NCBI RefSeq assembly: GCF_001693385.1
Contig: NZ_CP016428.1
Location: forward strand, 7,554,001 to 7,618,000
From: Bradyrhizobium icense
GTDB taxonomy: Bacteria; Pseudomonadota; Alphaproteobacteria; Rhizobiales; Xanthobacteraceae
DNA length: 64,000 nt
Reading direction: 5' to 3'
The notes under the pieces were generated by a model that was not told the origin of the DNA, made no database searches, and saw nothing but the letters and a program-made list of their open reading frames with translations. The position numbers and the translations under genes are program-made. The number at the start of each line of letters is the position of its first letter. Within the stretch, counting starts at the first letter, position 1. Positions 60,661-64,000 of the stretch are shown piece after piece.

Positions 60661-61401
60661 ATGACCGATTCCCGTATTTTGGTGCTGATTCCCGCCCGGA
60701 TGGCGGCGACCCGACTACCGGGCAAGCCGCTCCTTGATATCGCCGGCCTGCCCATGATCGTGCACGTGCTGCGGCGAGCGGAAGAAGCCGAAATCGGCCG
60801 GGTTGCGGTTGCGACCGACACCCCCGAGATCGCCGACGCGGTGAGGGCTGCCGGCGGCGAGGCGGTGATGACCCGCGCCTCCCACGCTTCCGGCTCAGAC
60901 CGCATCCACGAGGCCATGCTGGCGCTCGATCCGTCCGGCCGGGCCGAGATCGTGGTCAATTTGCAGGGCGATTTCCCGACGATCATGCCGGACACCATCC
61001 GTGCTGCGCTGCCGCCGCTCGACGACCTCGCGGTCGACATCGCGACGCTGGCCTCGCAAATCCACACCGAGGAGGAGGACCAGGCGCCGAGCGTGGTGAA
61101 GGCGGTCGGCTCCCCGATCGGCCCAAACCGGCTGCGCGCGCTGTATTTCACCCGCGCCACCGCGCCTCACGGTGACGGACCGCGCTACCATCATATCGGC
61201 CTCTATGCCTACCGCCGCGCCGCGCTGGAGCGGTTCGTGACCTTGCCCCCCTCCCCGCTGGAGCGGCAGGAAAAGCTCGAACAGCTCCGCGCGCTGGAAG
61301 CCGGGATGCGAATCGATATCACCATCGTCGATAGCGTGCCGCGCGGCGTCGATACCCCGGCCGACCTCGAAACCGCCCGCTGCGTACTGGCAAATAGCTG
61401 A
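60661..61401 (+). CDS. kdsB: 3-deoxy-manno-octulosonate cytidylyltransferase KdsB
   Basis: 246 residues from [20 protein letters not shown]. The nucleotidyltransferase motif [15 protein letters not shown], the [11 protein letters not shown] strand, [17 protein letters not shown], and [11 protein letters not shown] are KdsB marks (the family usually has NLQGDEP; here the Glu is Phe). It activates Kdo as CMP-Kdo for lipopolysaccharide core synthesis. It is followed 34 bases later by pheA, likely in one operon. Confidence 0.94.
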   Translation: MTDSRILVLIPARMAATRLPGKPLLDIAGLPMIVHVLRRAEEAEIGRVAVATDTPEIADAVRAAGGEAVMTRASHASGSDRIHEAMLALDPSGRAEIVVNLQGDFPTIMPDTIRAALPPLDDLAVDIATLASQIHTEEEDQAPSVVKAVGSPIGPNRLRALYFTRATAPHGDGPRYHHIGLYAYRRAALERFVTLPPSPLERQEKLEQLRALEAGMRIDITIVDSVPRGVDTPADLETARCVLANS

Positions 61402-61435
61402 GCGGCTGGTAAAAGGCCCGCCAGAGAAACGAGAC

Positions 61436-62296
61436 ATGACCAAAAAGCTCAAAATCGCATTCCAGGGCGAGCCTGGCGCCAATTCCCATATCGCCATCGT
61501 CGAGGCCTATCCGGACGCCGAACCGTTGCCGTGCGCCACCTTCGAGGACGCGCTGTCGGCGATCGCCTCGGGCGAGGCCGATCTCGGCATGATCCCGATC
61601 GAGAATTCGGTGGCGGGGCGCGTCGCCGACATCCATCATTTGCTGCCGGCGTCCGGCCTGTTCATCGTCGGGGAATGGTTCTTGCCGATCCGCCATCAAT
61701 TGATGGCGCCTAAAGGGACAAAACTCTCCGACATCAGGACGGTGGAGAGCCATGTCCATGCGCTCGGCCAGTGCCGGCGCATCATCCGCAAGCTCGGCAT
61801 CAAGCCGATCGTCGCCGCCGACACCGCCGGCAGCGCGCGCGACGTTTCCGAGCGCAAGGACAAGAGCGTGGCCGCGATCGCGTCCCGCCTGGCGGCGCAA
61901 ATCTACGGTCTCGATATCCTTGCCGAGGACGTCGAGGACGAGACCCACAACACCACGCGCTTCGTGGTGCTGGCGCGCGAGGCGGATTGGGCCAAGCAAG
62001 GCTCGGGGCCGCTGGTCACCACTTTTGTTTTCCGGGTGCGCAATTTGCCCGCCGCTCTCTACAAGGCGCTCGGCGGCTTCGCCACCAACGGCGTCAACAT
62101 GACCAAGCTGGAAAGCTACATGGTCGACGGCAATTTCTTTGCCACGCAATTCTATGCCGATGTCGACGGCCATCCCGACGACAAGGGCCTCGCCTTTGCG
62201 CTGGAGGAATTGAAGTTCTTCTCGCGCGAGTTTCGTATCGTCGGCGTCTATCCGGCGCATCCGTTCCGCGCGACGTTCAGCGAGAAGCTGGATTGA
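61436..62296 (+). CDS. pheA: Prephenate dehydratase PheA (monofunctional, with ACT domain)
   Basis: 286 residues. The dehydratase domain has IAFQGEPGANSHIAIVEAYP, GEADLGMIPIENSVAGRVAD, and the catalytic Thr in ETHNTTRFVVLARE. A C-terminal ACT domain, residues about 195-275, contains ATNGVNMTKLESYMVDGNFF and binds phenylalanine for feedback control. No chorismate mutase domain is present, as is usual in alphaproteobacteria. It converts prephenate to phenylpyruvate. Confidence 0.95.
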   Translation: MTKKLKIAFQGEPGANSHIAIVEAYPDAEPLPCATFEDALSAIASGEADLGMIPIENSVAGRVADIHHLLPASGLFIVGEWFLPIRHQLMAPKGTKLSDIRTVESHVHALGQCRRIIRKLGIKPIVAADTAGSARDVSERKDKSVAAIASRLAAQIYGLDILAEDVEDETHNTTRFVVLAREADWAKQGSGPLVTTFVFRVRNLPAALYKALGGFATNGVNMTKLESYMVDGNFFATQFYADVDGHPDDKGLAFALEELKFFSREFRIVGVYPAHPFRATFSEKLD

Positions 62297-62306
62297 GCAT
62301 GGCTCT

Positions 62307-62427
62307 GTCGCCCCTGCGAACGCAGGGACCCATACCGCGTGATCTATCGATGAAGCGCGGTGGCTGACGTTCGCTAAAGCAACTGCATTCGGTGGTTATG
62401 GATCCCTGCGGTTCGCAGGGACGACAG
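62307..62427. repeat. Palindromic intergenic repeat, family A, copy 3
   Basis: About 121 bp between convergent pheA and the LLM gene, with arms GTCGCCCCTGCGAACGCAGG and CTGCGGTTCGCAGGGACGAC and inner GGACCCATACC / GGTTATGGATCC. Same length and arrangement as the copies at 16890 and 19695; the middle sequence differs. Confidence 0.82.
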
Positions 62428-62430
62428 TCT

Positions 62431-63450
62431 TTACGCGGCGACTTTCTTCTCCAGCCCGAACGCATCCGCGAGCAGACTATACGACTTCTTGCGCGCGTCG
62501 TGGTCGTAGACCGCCGTGATGATCATCAGTTCGTCCGGCTGGCTTGCCGTAATCATCGGCTGCAGCTTCGCCATGATGGTCGCGGGACTGCCGACAAACA
62601 GGCGCGAACGGTTGCGCATGACCGAGGCGCGCTCGGCATCGGTGTAGTCATAGGCCAGCGCTTCCTCGACGCTCGGCAACGGCAAGTATTGTCCGCGGTC
62701 GCGGCGGAGGCGGTTGAGATCCATCGAGGAAGCGAGCGTTTCGGCTTCCGCATCGGTCTCGGCGGCGACCGCTGCGACGGCGAGAATACCGTGGGGGGTT
62801 TCCCGCCAGCCGGACGGCTTGAAGTGGCTGCGGTAGTTCGCCATCGCCGCAATCGCGTCGTAGGAAGCAAAATGGTGCGCGAATGCGAAGCCCATGCCGA
62901 CTTGCGCCGCCAATTCCGAACTGTAGTCGGAGGAGCCGAGCAGCCAGATCGGCGGCAGCGGCGTATCGTCAGGCATCGCCACCACGTTGTTGTAGGGATG
63001 GCCGGCCGGAAAGCCGCGGGTCTCCCACAACACCAGTTCGCTCAGCCGTTCGAGAAAATCGTCGCCCTCGCGGCGATCGAGCCGGCTACGCAGCGCATGC
63101 GCTGTGGCGCCATCGGTACCGGGCGCGCGGCCGAGGCCGAGATCGATGCGGCCGGGAAACAGCGCCTCCAGCATCTTGAAACGTTCGGCCACGACCAGCG
63201 GCGCGTGGTTGGGCAGCATCACGCCGCCGGAGCCGACGCGGATGTTTTTGGTCACTGCGGCGATCTGGCCGATCATCAAATCAGGCGCGGGGCTCGCCAC
63301 CGACGCCAGATTGTGGTGCTCGGCGAGCCAGTAGCGGACATAGCCGAGCCCATCGACATGGCGCGCCAGATCGATGCTGTTCTGCAGCGCGGCGGCGGGT
63401 CTTGTGCCTGTGGTGACGACGGAGAGGTCGAGGACGGAAAGCGGGATCAT
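62431..63450 (-). CDS. LLM-class flavin-dependent oxidoreductase
   Basis: 339 residues. The luciferase-like barrel is seen in SVLDLSVVTTGTRPAAALQN, ARHVDGLGYVRYWLAEHHNL, IRVGSGGVMLPNHAPLVVAE, RIDLGLGRAPGTDGATAHAL and PPIWLLGSSDYSSELAAQVG. These belong to the MsnO8/YhbW branch that oxidises unknown substrates with reduced FMN or F420. It is a single gene in convergent orientation to pheA. Substrate unknown. Confidence 0.9.
   Translation of the reverse strand: MIPLSVLDLSVVTTGTRPAAALQNSIDLARHVDGLGYVRYWLAEHHNLASVASPAPDLMIGQIAAVTKNIRVGSGGVMLPNHAPLVVAERFKMLEALFPGRIDLGLGRAPGTDGATAHALRSRLDRREGDDFLERLSELVLWETRGFPAGHPYNNVVAMPDDTPLPPIWLLGSSDYSSELAAQVGMGFAFAHHFASYDAIAAMANYRSHFKPSGWRETPHGILAVAAVAAETDAEAETLASSMDLNRLRRDRGQYLPLPSVEEALAYDYTDAERASVMRNRSRLFVGSPATIMAKLQPMITASQPDELMIITAVYDHDARKKSYSLLADAFGLEKKVAA

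Positions 63451-64000
<550 letters not shown>

Overview
The window looks like a chromosomal segment of a Bradyrhizobium-type alphaproteobacterium. The DNA is GC-rich. It encodes a CycM-type membrane cytochrome c, the alphaproteobacterial general stress response set (PhyR, NepR, EcfG), a urea ABC transporter joined to a urease cluster, and a complete Tad/Flp pilus locus. It is also scattered with short palindromic intergenic repeats of the kind common in that genus. I see no tRNA, rRNA, CRISPR array, transposase or phage gene.

Layout. 1-235 is the start of minC (minus). 0.8-3 kb holds a small membrane protein and an orphan Leu/Ile/Val-type binding protein. 3-7.5 kb (minus) is a metabolic stretch: thioesterase, SDR, nitronate monooxygenase, YqaA-type membrane protein, HisE-like pyrophosphohydrolase. 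7.6-15 kb mixes small secreted proteins, an orphan NMT1-like binding protein, an MFS transporter, an NYN-domain protein, an exported truncated haemoglobin and a DUF808 membrane protein; two structured non-coding RNA candidates lie here. 15-18.8 kb is the general stress response locus: phyR divergent from nepR-ecfG, then a CHASE/HWE kinase-like protein.

19-31.3 kb is one long minus-strand unit read urtABCDE-ureD-ureA-ureB-ureC-two ABM-domain proteins-ureE-ureF-ureG. A sigma-54-type promoter lies upstream of urtA and a perfect 16-bp hairpin at the far end. It would import urea and hydrolyse it under nitrogen control, with the nickel-loading accessory proteins made from the same message. Several gene junctions carry palindromic or direct repeats. 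31.8-34.2 kb is a cold-shock/translation group: RhlE-type helicase, an IF-1 paralogue and a CspA-type protein.

34.2-49.4 kb is the Tad pilus region. Two TadE-like pseudopilins and a CpaC-N-like protein run on the minus strand. The pilin flp and cpaA-cpaB-cpaC-cpaD-cpaE-cpaF-tadB-tadC run on the plus strand. A TadD-like TPR lipoprotein faces the end of the cluster. Between the two arms sits a cassette of two near-identical sterol-desaturase-family proteins around a polytopic membrane protein. Exact or one-mismatch CtrA-type boxes (TTAA-N7-TTAA) precede several pilus transcription units and minC, which suggests shared cell-cycle control.

49.5-64 kb holds a leucyl aminopeptidase overlapping an NlpC/P60 hydrolase, a YejABEF-type peptide ABC operon with two binding proteins, cycM, kdsB, pheA, an LLM flavin oxidoreductase and, after an AT-rich spacer, the first codons of metF. 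Gene starts were chosen from Shine-Dalgarno fit, signal peptides and overlaps. Functions rest on recognised motifs and family knowledge, not on database searches.
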